Of a DNA stretch of 20,724 nucleotides, positions 7,675-14,311 are shown in pieces. Where the stretch lies: contig DIEW01000097.1 in assembly GCA_002418825.1 (NCBI GenBank), positions 1 to 20,724 of the forward strand, written 5' to 3'. This DNA comes from Syntrophaceae bacterium UBA5764 (GTDB lineage: Bacteria > Desulfobacterota > Syntrophia > Syntrophales > Smithellaceae). The notes under the pieces are model-generated. The model did no database searches. It saw nothing but the letters and a program-made list of their open reading frames with translations, and was not told the origin of the DNA. The position numbers and the translations under genes were made by a program. The stretch's first letter is position 1. Each line of letters opens with the position of its first letter.

Positions 7675-8445
7675 ATGAATAAAATTTTTTCTCTGGAAAA
7701 TAAAATTGCTTTGGTAACCGGCGCCAGCAGAGGTCTGGGTAGGGATGTATGCATTGCGTTTAGCGAGGCCGGTGCAGACATCATAGCCGTGAGCAGAAAT
7801 GAAGAATTGCTCAAAAGTCTTTGTGAAGAGATTCGTGGCAGGGGTCGTAAGGCTCTTCCCGTGGTTGCCGATATAGGCAAGGCTGTCGATGTCATGAATG
7901 TGGTCGAAAAGAGCATGAATGAATTCGGCAGAATAGACATTTTGGTCAATAATGCGGGAATCTCAGGCCCCCAGAAGCTGTTCAAGGATATTGAAGAGTC
8001 CGAGTGGATGGATGTTTTCAGAACAAATCTCAACGGGACCCTTCTCTGCACCAAGTATGTCGGCAAGGAAATGATTCAAAAAAACAGGGGTAATATTATT
8101 AATATTTCTTCTGTACTGGGGACTATCGGAACATATTTTACGTGTCCCTACAGCGTTGCCAAAGCGGGTATCATCCAATTTACAAGAAATGTTGCGCTGG
8201 AATGGTCTCGCTACAGCATCAGAGTGAACTGCATATCACCTGGTATGCTTAAGACAGACATGATGAATCAAACTCTCAGCGATGAAAAAATGACCGCCGT
8301 GCTTCTGAAAAATACGCCTCTGAGGAAAGTTGGGCAAACAGGTGATGTGGTAGGCGCGGCCATTTTCTTGGCTTCGGAAGCGTCGGGCCATATAACGGGA
8401 GAAAATATTTCCATAGATGGCGGGTTTGCCATGAGTAAAGCTTAG
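7675..8445 (+). CDS. Short-chain dehydrogenase/reductase (FabG-like SDR)
   Basis: This 256-residue classical SDR catalyses NAD(P)-dependent oxidation or reduction of a hydroxyl or carbonyl group. It shows the cofactor loop TGASRGLG (15-22), NNAG (92-95), catalytic Ser146 in NISSVLG, and Tyr159 and Lys163 in the YxxxK motif. The C-terminal ITGENISIDGGFAMS is the standard SDR ending. Start ATG 7675 follows AGGAAAGG (7658-7665) at 9 nt. It is downstream of livF on the same strand, in a locus with an acyl-CoA ligase and FAD oxidoreductases. A role in oxidising a hydroxyacyl-CoA or alcohol derived from the imported compound is plausible but inferred. FabG or gluconate-type activity cannot be excluded from sequence. 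Confidence 0.92.
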   Translation: MNKIFSLENKIALVTGASRGLGRDVCIAFSEAGADIIAVSRNEELLKSLCEEIRGRGRKALPVVADIGKAVDVMNVVEKSMNEFGRIDILVNNAGISGPQKLFKDIEESEWMDVFRTNLNGTLLCTKYVGKEMIQKNRGNIINISSVLGTIGTYFTCPYSVAKAGIIQFTRNVALEWSRYSIRVNCISPGMLKTDMMNQTLSDEKMTAVLLKNTPLRKVGQTGDVVGAAIFLASEASGHITGENISIDGGFAMSKA

Positions 8446-8636
8446 GGTTTATATTAACCCGGGGGGGAATATCTCAATAAGAGACCGAGAAAAGTTAATT
8501 TTTGCTCAAGTCTTGAGGGGCAGTTTAAAAGAACCGGAAATATTTTTCTTTGCTCTCAATCCCATTATCGGTACTGTTCTTGAGAGAAGATTTACAGTTT
8601 CGTAATTAGAATATAAAGGAACCAGGAGGAAAAATC

Positions 8637-10211
8637 ATGGAAAAATATGATGTAGTAATTATTGGCGGTGGCCATAACGGACTTATTGTTGCTGCGTATT
8701 TGGCCAAAGCCAAGGTAAATGTTTGCGTGGTGGAATTGCAGGATATGGTGGGCGGATGTGTGGTTACGCGGGAAATTAATACGCCGGGGTTTAAGCATGA
8801 TATCGCGGGGATTATGCATGTGACCATTCAAGCCAGCCCGATGTTACATCAGGATGAATTGGGACTGAAGTCGAAATATGGCCTTAAGTATATTTCCCCT
8901 GATGTTCCCGGTGCCATTGTGTTTAGCGATGACACCGCTCTTGTTATATACAAAGATATCCAGAAAATGTACGAATCTATCAAACAGTTTTCCGTCAAAG
9001 ATGCCGATGCCTATCTCAGGTTCTGCGATTATATGAAAAAAATAACGGCACCGATAGGAATAGGCATGTTTACCGCGCCGCCCCGTTTCGGCGCCATGAT
9101 GTCTTTCCTTGATTCCAGCGAGGAAGGACGGGAATACATTCGTTTTATCTTCTCCAGCGTTCATGATATTGCTGAAGAATGGTTTGAAAGCAAGCAGATG
9201 AAAAGCGCCTTTGTCCGATGGTCTTCTGAAGAAATGGTTGGGCCGCGCGAGAAAGGGACAGGGTTATACGCAGCAGGCTGGCCTCTTTTTCATACCTGGG
9301 GTTTTGCCATGCCTGTCGGGGGGTCCGGCGCATTAAGTGAGGCCTTGGCGGCCTGTATAAAAGATAATGGTGGCACAATTAAACTTAACTCAGCTGTTGA
9401 AAAAGTCATCGTAAAGAATGGCACTGCTACGGGTGTTATTCTTAAAAACGGTGAAGAGATCGCTGCAAAAAAAGCTGTTGTTTCCAATGTCAATGTCAAA
9501 CAACTTTTCCTGCAGATGCTTAGTGACCAAGAAATCTCTTCGGTTTTTCAAGATAAGATAAGGAAGATAAAACCGGCTTCTTTTGCCCCTCTGTCACAAT
9601 TCATTGATCTGAACGAAGCTCCTAATTTTAAAGCGGGTGGAGACACTAATAAAGTACCCTTTGTTGAAATTGCTCCGTTCGGTGAAGAACTGCTGAGGTC
9701 ATTTGATGATTATTCCTATGGTGTGCCAAACGGCGGTATGCCCGTTATAGGTCTCGCTACCAGAATTGATCCTACCCGCGCGCCTGCCGGGAAGCACACG
9801 CTTTACCTGTACCACTATGAGCCGTACCATTTGCGTGATGGCGGGGCTGCTGCCTGGGATAAAGTAAAAGAAAAAATTGCCGATGATGTTCTGGAGACAC
9901 TCAGTAAGCGTTGCACTAATTTGGACTCCAGCAATATTATTAGCAGGCGGATATTCAGTCCGCTGGATTATGAACGGATGAACCCCGCGCTTGTTGAAGG
10001 TGATATTGGTCATATAGGTTCATTTTTGAGCCAATTATTTGGCAACCGACCACTCCCTGGCTGGGGGCAGTATAAAACGCCCATTCAGAAACTCTATCTT
10101 TGTGGCGCCAGCACTCATCCGGGAGTTGGTATTACAGGAGGTGGAAGAGCGGCCGCCAAGGTTGTTATGGAAGAGCTGGGGATTGATTTTAAGAAAATGA
10201 TTGCCAGATAA
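8637..10211 (+). CDS. FAD-dependent oxidoreductase, phytoene dehydrogenase-like (complete)
   Basis: This 524-residue flavoprotein begins with the dinucleotide-binding motif VVIIGGGHNGL (G10-G15) followed by ELQDMVGGCV, the layout of COG1233 phytoene desaturase-like enzymes. The C-terminal FAD-contacting segment is LCGASTHPGVGITGGGRAAA. There is no signal peptide or membrane helix, so it is likely cytoplasmic or membrane-associated. ATG 8637 has AGGAGG (8625-8630) 6 nt upstream, a strong site. Family members desaturate, saturate or isomerise carotenoid-like chains, but many bacterial relatives, including those in non-pigmented anaerobes, are uncharacterised. No carotenoid genes such as crtB or crtE are visible. 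It shares the family but not the C-terminal motif details of the partial gene at the window start. Family call is strong; substrate unknown. Confidence 0.9.
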   Translation: MEKYDVVIIGGGHNGLIVAAYLAKAKVNVCVVELQDMVGGCVVTREINTPGFKHDIAGIMHVTIQASPMLHQDELGLKSKYGLKYISPDVPGAIVFSDDTALVIYKDIQKMYESIKQFSVKDADAYLRFCDYMKKITAPIGIGMFTAPPRFGAMMSFLDSSEEGREYIRFIFSSVHDIAEEWFESKQMKSAFVRWSSEEMVGPREKGTGLYAAGWPLFHTWGFAMPVGGSGALSEALAACIKDNGGTIKLNSAVEKVIVKNGTATGVILKNGEEIAAKKAVVSNVNVKQLFLQMLSDQEISSVFQDKIRKIKPASFAPLSQFIDLNEAPNFKAGGDTNKVPFVEIAPFGEELLRSFDDYSYGVPNGGMPVIGLATRIDPTRAPAGKHTLYLYHYEPYHLRDGGAAAWDKVKEKIADDVLETLSKRCTNLDSSNIISRRIFSPLDYERMNPALVEGDIGHIGSFLSQLFGNRPLPGWGQYKTPIQKLYLCGASTHPGVGITGGGRAAAKVVMEELGIDFKKMIAR

Positions 10212-10283
10212 TCATTAACATCCGGGGTAAAAAACTTAGGCCGGGAGAATATGAATCGGGAATAAATGGCAGGGAGAGAATAG

Positions 10284-10312
10284 TTGTAATATTTTTTCCC
10301 TGCTGATAAAAT
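10284..10312 (+). promoter_or_regulatory. Candidate sigma70-type promoter before the small membrane protein gene
   Basis: TTGTAA (10284-10289) and TAAAAT (10307-10312) are separated by 17 bp. They match the -35 and -10 consensus at 4/6 and 5/6 positions. The -35 box lies within the loop of an inverted repeat GCAGGGA (10269-10275) / TCCCTGC (10297-10303) that could serve as an operator. The small gene starts about 60 nt downstream. Confidence 0.4.
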
Positions 10313-10374
10313 AACGCATTATACGGGGACGGGTTATGAACAGCTAGTTACCGTGTTAAGAAGTTTATAGAAAG

Positions 10375-10659
10375 GTGAAATCCGAAAATAAATATATGAA
10401 AAATGTTGTCACAATTAGAAATGAAAACGGAGACGAGGCGGCGTCGGTTTATTCCGTCAAACGTGTTGGTGATAAGTTAGTCATGGACGGGAAAGCTTTG
10501 GGCACAATGCAGATGGATATGATTCTTACCGTAGAAGATGCGTGCAAGGCAGTGAAAATGGCGCTTTCTTGGGAGGTTATATCTTTTATTATCCTTCTGC
10601 CGTTTTATGTTTTAAAAAACAAAATTTCCGGAAAGAAAAAAGATAAAGCTGGATTTTAG
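10375..10659 (+). CDS. Small unrecognised protein with C-terminal membrane segment
   Basis: I do not recognise this 94-residue protein. The first two thirds are soluble and look like a small beta-rich unit (VVTIRNENGDEAASVYSVKR, then DKLVMDGKALGTM). A single hydrophobic segment, VISFIILLPFYVL, follows near residues 71-84, and then a very basic tail, KNKISGKKKDKAGF. The positive tail after the helix suggests that the C-terminus stays in the cytoplasm. Starts are uncertain: GTG 10375 or ATG 10396 (87 residues, beginning MKNVVTIRN); neither has a clean Shine-Dalgarno site. A candidate promoter stands just upstream. Its stop codon directly abuts the stop of the convergent LysE-family gene. The ordered hydrophobicity pattern and in-frame length support a real gene, but homology should be tested. 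Confidence 0.6.
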   Translation: MKSENKYMKNVVTIRNENGDEAASVYSVKRVGDKLVMDGKALGTMQMDMILTVEDACKAVKMALSWEVISFIILLPFYVLKNKISGKKKDKAGF

Positions 10660-11298
10660 TCAAAGTTCCAGTTGCAGAAAGATTGCCCGGCACAAAAAGT
10701 AAAAGCCGAATCCTACCAGAAATATTCCGGCAATCAGTGATATAAAGCGTATAACTTTTTCGGCGATGATTTTTTTCCCCCAGTGCAGCGCGGCCGATAA
10801 AAATAAAACCCATAAAAAACATCCCAGTAAAATGGAAAGGCAGGAGAGAAAAGCGTTCATACTGGTGGCAGGAGTTGCTTGCCCCGCCAACAGTGCGCCG
10901 AAGACGCCCGTCCACCAAACGATTGTCATCGGAGAGAAAAATGCCAGCACATAACCCGCCGTGTAAGAGTTTTTAAACAGGCGGTGCGGCTGTTTTGTAT
11001 TGGTCAAAGATTTACCGCAATATTCCTTTATGCTTGTTGCCCCTAGATAAACCAAAACAATGCTTCCCGCGACGCCCAAAAATATCTTCATCAAAGGAAT
11101 ATTTAAAAAAGAGATCAGACCGAAAAAAATCAGCGTCAGGTAAGTGGCATCAGCGCTCATCGCTCCCGCGCCGGTAAGGAAAGCCTGCGTAAATCCTGAT
11201 TTCAAACCGCGTTTGATGATTTCCAGATTAACCGGCCCGATCGGCGCGGCCAAGCTTAGTCCCAAAAGTATGTTTTGCAGCAGAGTGTATTTTTCCAA
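10660..11298 (-). CDS. LysE/RhtB-family amino acid exporter-like membrane protein
   Basis: This 212-residue integral membrane protein resembles LysE-family translocators, which export amino acids or related small molecules. The N-terminal LLGLSLAAPIGPVNLEIIKR is the family signature, and the chain has about six hydrophobic segments, the usual topology and length (about 205-210). A second conserved region, GYVLAFFSPMTIVWWTG, is at mid-length. The start is TTG 11298; no ATG lies upstream in frame before a stop, and the next methionines would remove the signature. The site upstream of TTG lacks a good Shine-Dalgarno sequence. Transcription probably begins at the promoter-like sequence 11353-11381. 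The substrate cannot be predicted. Confidence 0.88.
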   Translation of the reverse strand: MEKYTLLQNILLGLSLAAPIGPVNLEIIKRGLKSGFTQAFLTGAGAMSADATYLTLIFFGLISFLNIPLMKIFLGVAGSIVLVYLGATSIKEYCGKSLTNTKQPHRLFKNSYTAGYVLAFFSPMTIVWWTGVFGALLAGQATPATSMNAFLSCLSILLGCFLWVLFLSAALHWGKKIIAEKVIRFISLIAGIFLVGFGFYFLCRAIFLQLEL

Positions 11299-11352
11299 AT
11301 GCAGTTCGCTTTTTTAAGCTGTCTTCACCAGGTGGCAAAAACCGCCGTCGCC

Positions 11353-11381
11353 ATTTTAATGTGCACTGTATAACACGGCAA
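11353..11381 (-). promoter_or_regulatory. Candidate promoter for the LysE-family gene
   Basis: Read on the minus strand, TTGCCG (11381-11376) and TAAAAT (11358-11353) are separated by 17 bp and match the sigma70 -35 and -10 consensus at 4/6 and 5/6 positions. The LysE gene starts 54 nt downstream of the -10 box. An overlapping alternative (TTGTTT, 17 bp, TATACA) sits slightly upstream. Otherwise the 271-nt region 11299-11569 shows no gene that I can support. Confidence 0.4.
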
Positions 11382-11569
11382 CATTTTATAAACAATATTG
11401 ATGATAAAAGGTAAAGTAATTTAACCGATACCGACAAATATTGGACTGATAACTAATTGATTATGAAAAGTACGAAAGCGACGATTATTACTTGAAGGAC
11501 GAGCTGCAAAGTTGATCTGAAATACGAGCACTCCGCTTCGTCTTTTGATTATTCGGCGCACAGAGTATC

Positions 11570-12454
11570 TTACGTCGCGTAGTACATCCCTTTGTCATCA
11601 ACTGCAACTTCATTATTCTTCATCAGTCTGTCCAAATGCTTCGCGATCATAGCCTTCTCCCAGTAAATAACGAAAATGTTGGGATGTGCGGGGTAGATGA
11701 GCTTTTTTGCCGCCAGTTCGTCAATCGTGCAGTGTCTTTTTCTGAGCGCGGCGAGAATCCTTTTGTCCCGCTTGTAGATGCGTTCTCTATACTCGCTGAA
11801 TGCTTCGCGGATATGGGGCGTTGTCAAAACCTCCTTGTTGTGCCCTGAAACGACCTTGTCCGGCTTCATATCGATGATTCTGTTTATGGAAGCAATAAAG
11901 TAATCCAAAGGCGTGGAATTGTCGCCGTACCATGGCCCAACCTTTGTAAGGCATATGTCTCCGCAAAAAAGGAGGCCTTCGTCCGGGAAAAAGAACGTAA
12001 GGTGACCTGAAGTGTGGCCGGGCATATGCATTACGTAAATTTTCGTTTTTCCGGTATTTATAATGTCACCTTCGTCAATTGTTCCGTCGACGCGCCATTC
12101 TTCTAAAAATGAAGGTTTCAGATGAACAAACTGCTGTGCCGGATCCTCCCCTTGCATGTACTTCTCCCAGTTCTCGATGGGAGCGATCTTTTTATGGTCT
12201 CTAAAATTCTCCTGTTCCAGGGGATGAGTAACAATTCGGGCATTGACGAAGAGGTCATTGTCCCAAACATGGTCAAGGTGACAGTGGGAATTGATGAGGA
12301 TATCGACATCTTCCGGCCTGGCCTGTTCGGTAATTTTTCCCGCGCCGCTGTCGATCATGACACGTATGTCATCATCGATGAGTACAGCGTTAGATTTACC
12401 GTATCCTTCTTCAGTGAAAAAAATATATATCCTGTTATTTATCTTCTGAATCAT
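11570..12454 (-). CDS. MBL-fold metallo-hydrolase
   Basis: This is a metallo-beta-lactamase-fold hydrolase of 294 residues. The metal-binding HxHxDH motif is intact as HCHLDH (residues 57-62). The third metal ligand is in MPGHTSGH, the bridging aspartate in LLFCGDICL, and the last histidine in VVSGHNKE. This glyoxalase II-like set predicts a dinuclear zinc or iron site and hydrolysis of a thioester, phosphoester or lactone. A C-terminal region of about 85 residues, rich in charged helices (IREAFSEYRERIYKRDKRIL), resembles the small helical extension seen in some MBL subfamilies. ATG 12454 is chosen because MIQKINNRIYIF fits the family N-terminus; GTG 12484 would add ten residues. Neither has a strong ribosome-binding site. 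The substrate is unknown. Confidence 0.9.
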   Translation of the reverse strand: MIQKINNRIYIFFTEEGYGKSNAVLIDDDIRVMIDSGAGKITEQARPEDVDILINSHCHLDHVWDNDLFVNARIVTHPLEQENFRDHKKIAPIENWEKYMQGEDPAQQFVHLKPSFLEEWRVDGTIDEGDIINTGKTKIYVMHMPGHTSGHLTFFFPDEGLLFCGDICLTKVGPWYGDNSTPLDYFIASINRIIDMKPDKVVSGHNKEVLTTPHIREAFSEYRERIYKRDKRILAALRKRHCTIDELAAKKLIYPAHPNIFVIYWEKAMIAKHLDRLMKNNEVAVDDKGMYYAT

Positions 12455-12689
12455 GGCAACTGCGTTGATTGGACTGAATACCACCCGGCTTGAAACAAGT
12501 TTCTGAGAATATCGGCATATTGTTTCCTACAGCATAACGAAAAATCAGCTTAAACGTAAGCAATCGGCTGAATTGATTTAACTATTATCGCTAGTAATGT
12601 AGCATAAAACAGCAATATTGGGGAAAATATTTTCAAGAAATATGGGATATCATGGTTGCGCGGAAGCAATAATATTAGTCACGATTTTA

Positions 12690-12718
12690 TTGACACAAGA
12701 TATTGTTTTGCTTATACT
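12690..12718 (+). promoter_or_regulatory. Near-consensus sigma70 promoter for the TPM gene pair
   Basis: TTGACA (12690-12695, exact -35 consensus) and TATACT (12713-12718, 5/6 of the -10 consensus) are separated by exactly 17 bp. Transcription should start about 12725, only about nine bases before the ATG at 12734. This implies a very short 5' leader and excludes the upstream in-frame TTG at 12656 as the start. Confidence 0.75.
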
Positions 12719-12733
12719 TCTGCCGGATATCAT

Positions 12734-13384
12734 ATGAAGAGAATATTAACGGACAAGGAAAGCAATTCGCTGGAGAAGCGCATTGCCGAAGTGGAAAAAA
12801 AAACAGGCGCGCAAATTGTGCTCGCGGTTGTCGGGCGCAGCGATTCTTACGCTGAAATCCCCTGGAAGGTTTTTGCGCTGGCCGTTTCGATGGCCGGCCT
12901 TTTTATTTATGCGTTTAATTTGCTGTGGCCGGGACGTTGTTCTTCCGCTACTGTTCTTGTTTCCATAGTATTTATATTAATCATTGGCATTACCGCCGCG
13001 CTTTTTTCAGTTTATTTTCCTTGGTTTGCGCGTTTTTTTCTGGCAAGCCACCGTGCGGAAACAGAAGTCCGCCAGTACGCCGAATCTTTCTTTTTAACTA
13101 ATGAATTGTTCTCCACCAGCTACCGCACCGGTATTTTATTGCTGATCAGTCTGTTTGAAAGAAAAGTTATCTTGCTTCCCGATAAAGGTATTGGCGGAAA
13201 ACTGAGTCATGCAGAGATGCAAAAAGTTATTGAAGAAATGAAGCCATTTCTCGCATCAAGGCAGGTTTACCACGCCCTGGAAAATGGTTTGGACGTATTG
13301 GGGAAATTGTTGGTGGACAAAAACTTGAAAGAATCCGGCAGAAACGAGCTTCCCGACATGATTATTGAGGAGAAAGGCGGATGA
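12734..13384 (+). CDS. TPM-domain membrane protein (COG3762-like)
   Basis: This 216-residue protein appears to carry a TPM (TLP18.3/Psb32/MOLO-1) domain interrupted by two membrane segments. Residues 1-45 (LTDKESNSLEKRIAEVEKKT and TGAQIVLAVVG) form the first helix and strand. Two hydrophobic segments follow (VFALAVSMAGLFIYAF and VLVSIVFILIIGITAALF). The C-terminal half contains ERKVILLPDKGIGGKL and a helix ending in GLDVLGKLL. No signal peptide is present. The ATG at 12734 lies just after the promoter and matches the family start; a longer reading frame to 12656 would overlap the promoter. Its stop overlaps the ATG of the next TPM gene (ATGA). These paired TPM proteins often occur beside lemA, which is absent here. 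Their biochemical role is not established; membrane or envelope quality control is often suggested. Confidence 0.82.
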   Translation: MKRILTDKESNSLEKRIAEVEKKTGAQIVLAVVGRSDSYAEIPWKVFALAVSMAGLFIYAFNLLWPGRCSSATVLVSIVFILIIGITAALFSVYFPWFARFFLASHRAETEVRQYAESFFLTNELFSTSYRTGILLLISLFERKVILLPDKGIGGKLSHAEMQKVIEEMKPFLASRQVYHALENGLDVLGKLLVDKNLKESGRNELPDMIIEEKGG

Positions 13385-14307
13385 AAAAGGCGCTTTTTAC
13401 AGTGGTTTTTAGCCTGTTTTTATCTGTATCGGTTTTCGGTGTAGATGTTCCGTTTCTTACTGGGCGCGTGACCGACAACGCGCAAGTTATTTCTATGGAT
13501 AAACGTCTTGTTATTACGGAAATGCTCAAAGCGCATGAAGAAAAAACCGGCAACCAGATTGCCGTGCTGACCGTTTCCACACTGAACGGGGCAAATCTGG
13601 AAGAATACGCTGTGGAGGTATTCGATTCCTGGAAGCTGGGACAAAAAGGTAAGGATAATGGTCTATTAATCGTGGTCGTTCCCGGTGACCGGCGTATGCG
13701 CCTTGAGGTCGGTTATGGTTTGGAAGGGCAACTTACCGACGGTATGGCCGGCAGTATCATTCGTGACGTGATAACTCCTCACTTCAAAGAAAAAGATTAC
13801 GGAACAGGCATTGAAGAGGGGGTAAAAGCGGTTATTTCTGTTTTGGAAAGAACCTCACAGGCGGACGTAGAGGCGCCTTTGGGGAGAAAAAGACCATCAG
13901 ATTTAAAATTTCAGGGCCCGGAGCTTTCCCTTATGGAAAAGATTTTTCTCGGTGCGTTTATTTTCGGCATCATCGGATTGTTTACTTTCATCGGTGTTTT
14001 AACCCCCGGCGTGGGTTGGTTTTTGTATTTTTTTCTCATTCCCTTTTGGGCGATGTTCCCCCTTGTTATTTTGGGCGCCACGGGCGCTTTTTACTTGCTG
14101 GTAATTTATCTCGTAGGTTATCCTTTGGCGAAAATTCTATTGAAGAATACAGACTGGCATAAAAGAGTGCAAAAAGATTTAAACACAAAAGGAAAAGCAT
14201 CCATCGGAGGTTTCACAATCGGTACGGGTTCATCTTGGGGTTCCTGGAGCTCCGGTTCATTCGGGGGAGGTTTTTCCGGAGGCGGCGGCGCCTCCGGCAG
14301 CTGGTAA
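13381..14307 (+). CDS. TPM-domain protein, YgcG-like, with signal peptide and Gly/Ser-rich tail
   Basis: This 308-residue protein is the second of the TPM pair. It has an N-terminal signal peptide (MKKALFTVVFSLFLSVSVFG). The TPM domain follows: VTDNAQVIS, EKTGNQIAVLTVSTL, WKLGQKGKDNGLLIVV and MRLEVGYGLEGQLTD are its characteristic blocks. Hydrophobic segments at about residues 183-255 follow, and the tail is very rich in glycine, serine and tryptophan (SSWGSWSSGSFGGGFSGGGG), as in YgcG-type proteins. The TPM domain is expected outside the cytoplasmic membrane. GAGGAG (13367-13372) lies 8 nt before ATG 13381, which overlaps the preceding stop by four bases, so the two genes are translationally coupled. 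Function is unproven. It ends four bases before the stop of the convergent ATP-pyrophosphatase gene. Confidence 0.88.
   Translation: MKKALFTVVFSLFLSVSVFGVDVPFLTGRVTDNAQVISMDKRLVITEMLKAHEEKTGNQIAVLTVSTLNGANLEEYAVEVFDSWKLGQKGKDNGLLIVVVPGDRRMRLEVGYGLEGQLTDGMAGSIIRDVITPHFKEKDYGTGIEEGVKAVISVLERTSQADVEAPLGRKRPSDLKFQGPELSLMEKIFLGAFIFGIIGLFTFIGVLTPGVGWFLYFFLIPFWAMFPLVILGATGAFYLLVIYLVGYPLAKILLKNTDWHKRVQKDLNTKGKASIGGFTIGTGSSWGSWSSGSFGGGFSGGGGASGSW
14276..14297 (+). other. GC-rich hairpin within the 3' end of the TPM gene
   Basis: CCGGAGGC (14276-14283) and GCCTCCGG (14290-14297) form a perfect 8-bp stem with the loop GGCGGC. It lies just before the stop codon of the TPM gene and just downstream of the convergent gene's stop. 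No U-run follows directly in either direction. It may simply reflect glycine codons (GGN), but it could act as a barrier between the convergent transcripts. Confidence 0.4.
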
Positions 14308-14311
14308 AATT

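Noticed and set aside
8445..8467. GGGTT/AACCC hairpin followed by a G-run after the SDR gene.
   Set aside because: The stem is only 5 bp and a G-run rather than a U-run follows, so it does not qualify as a terminator.
8505..8517. CTCAAGTCTTGAG palindrome as an operator.
   Set aside because: It is a single short palindrome with no second copy and no promoter close by.
8592..8618. TTTACA-15 bp-TATAAA as a promoter for the second flavoprotein gene.
   Set aside because: The predicted transcription start would fall within the Shine-Dalgarno site, and the spacer is too short.
12656..12733. An N-terminal extension of the first TPM protein starting at TTG 12656.
   Set aside because: The extension contains the TTGACA/TATACT promoter and does not resemble the family N-terminus.
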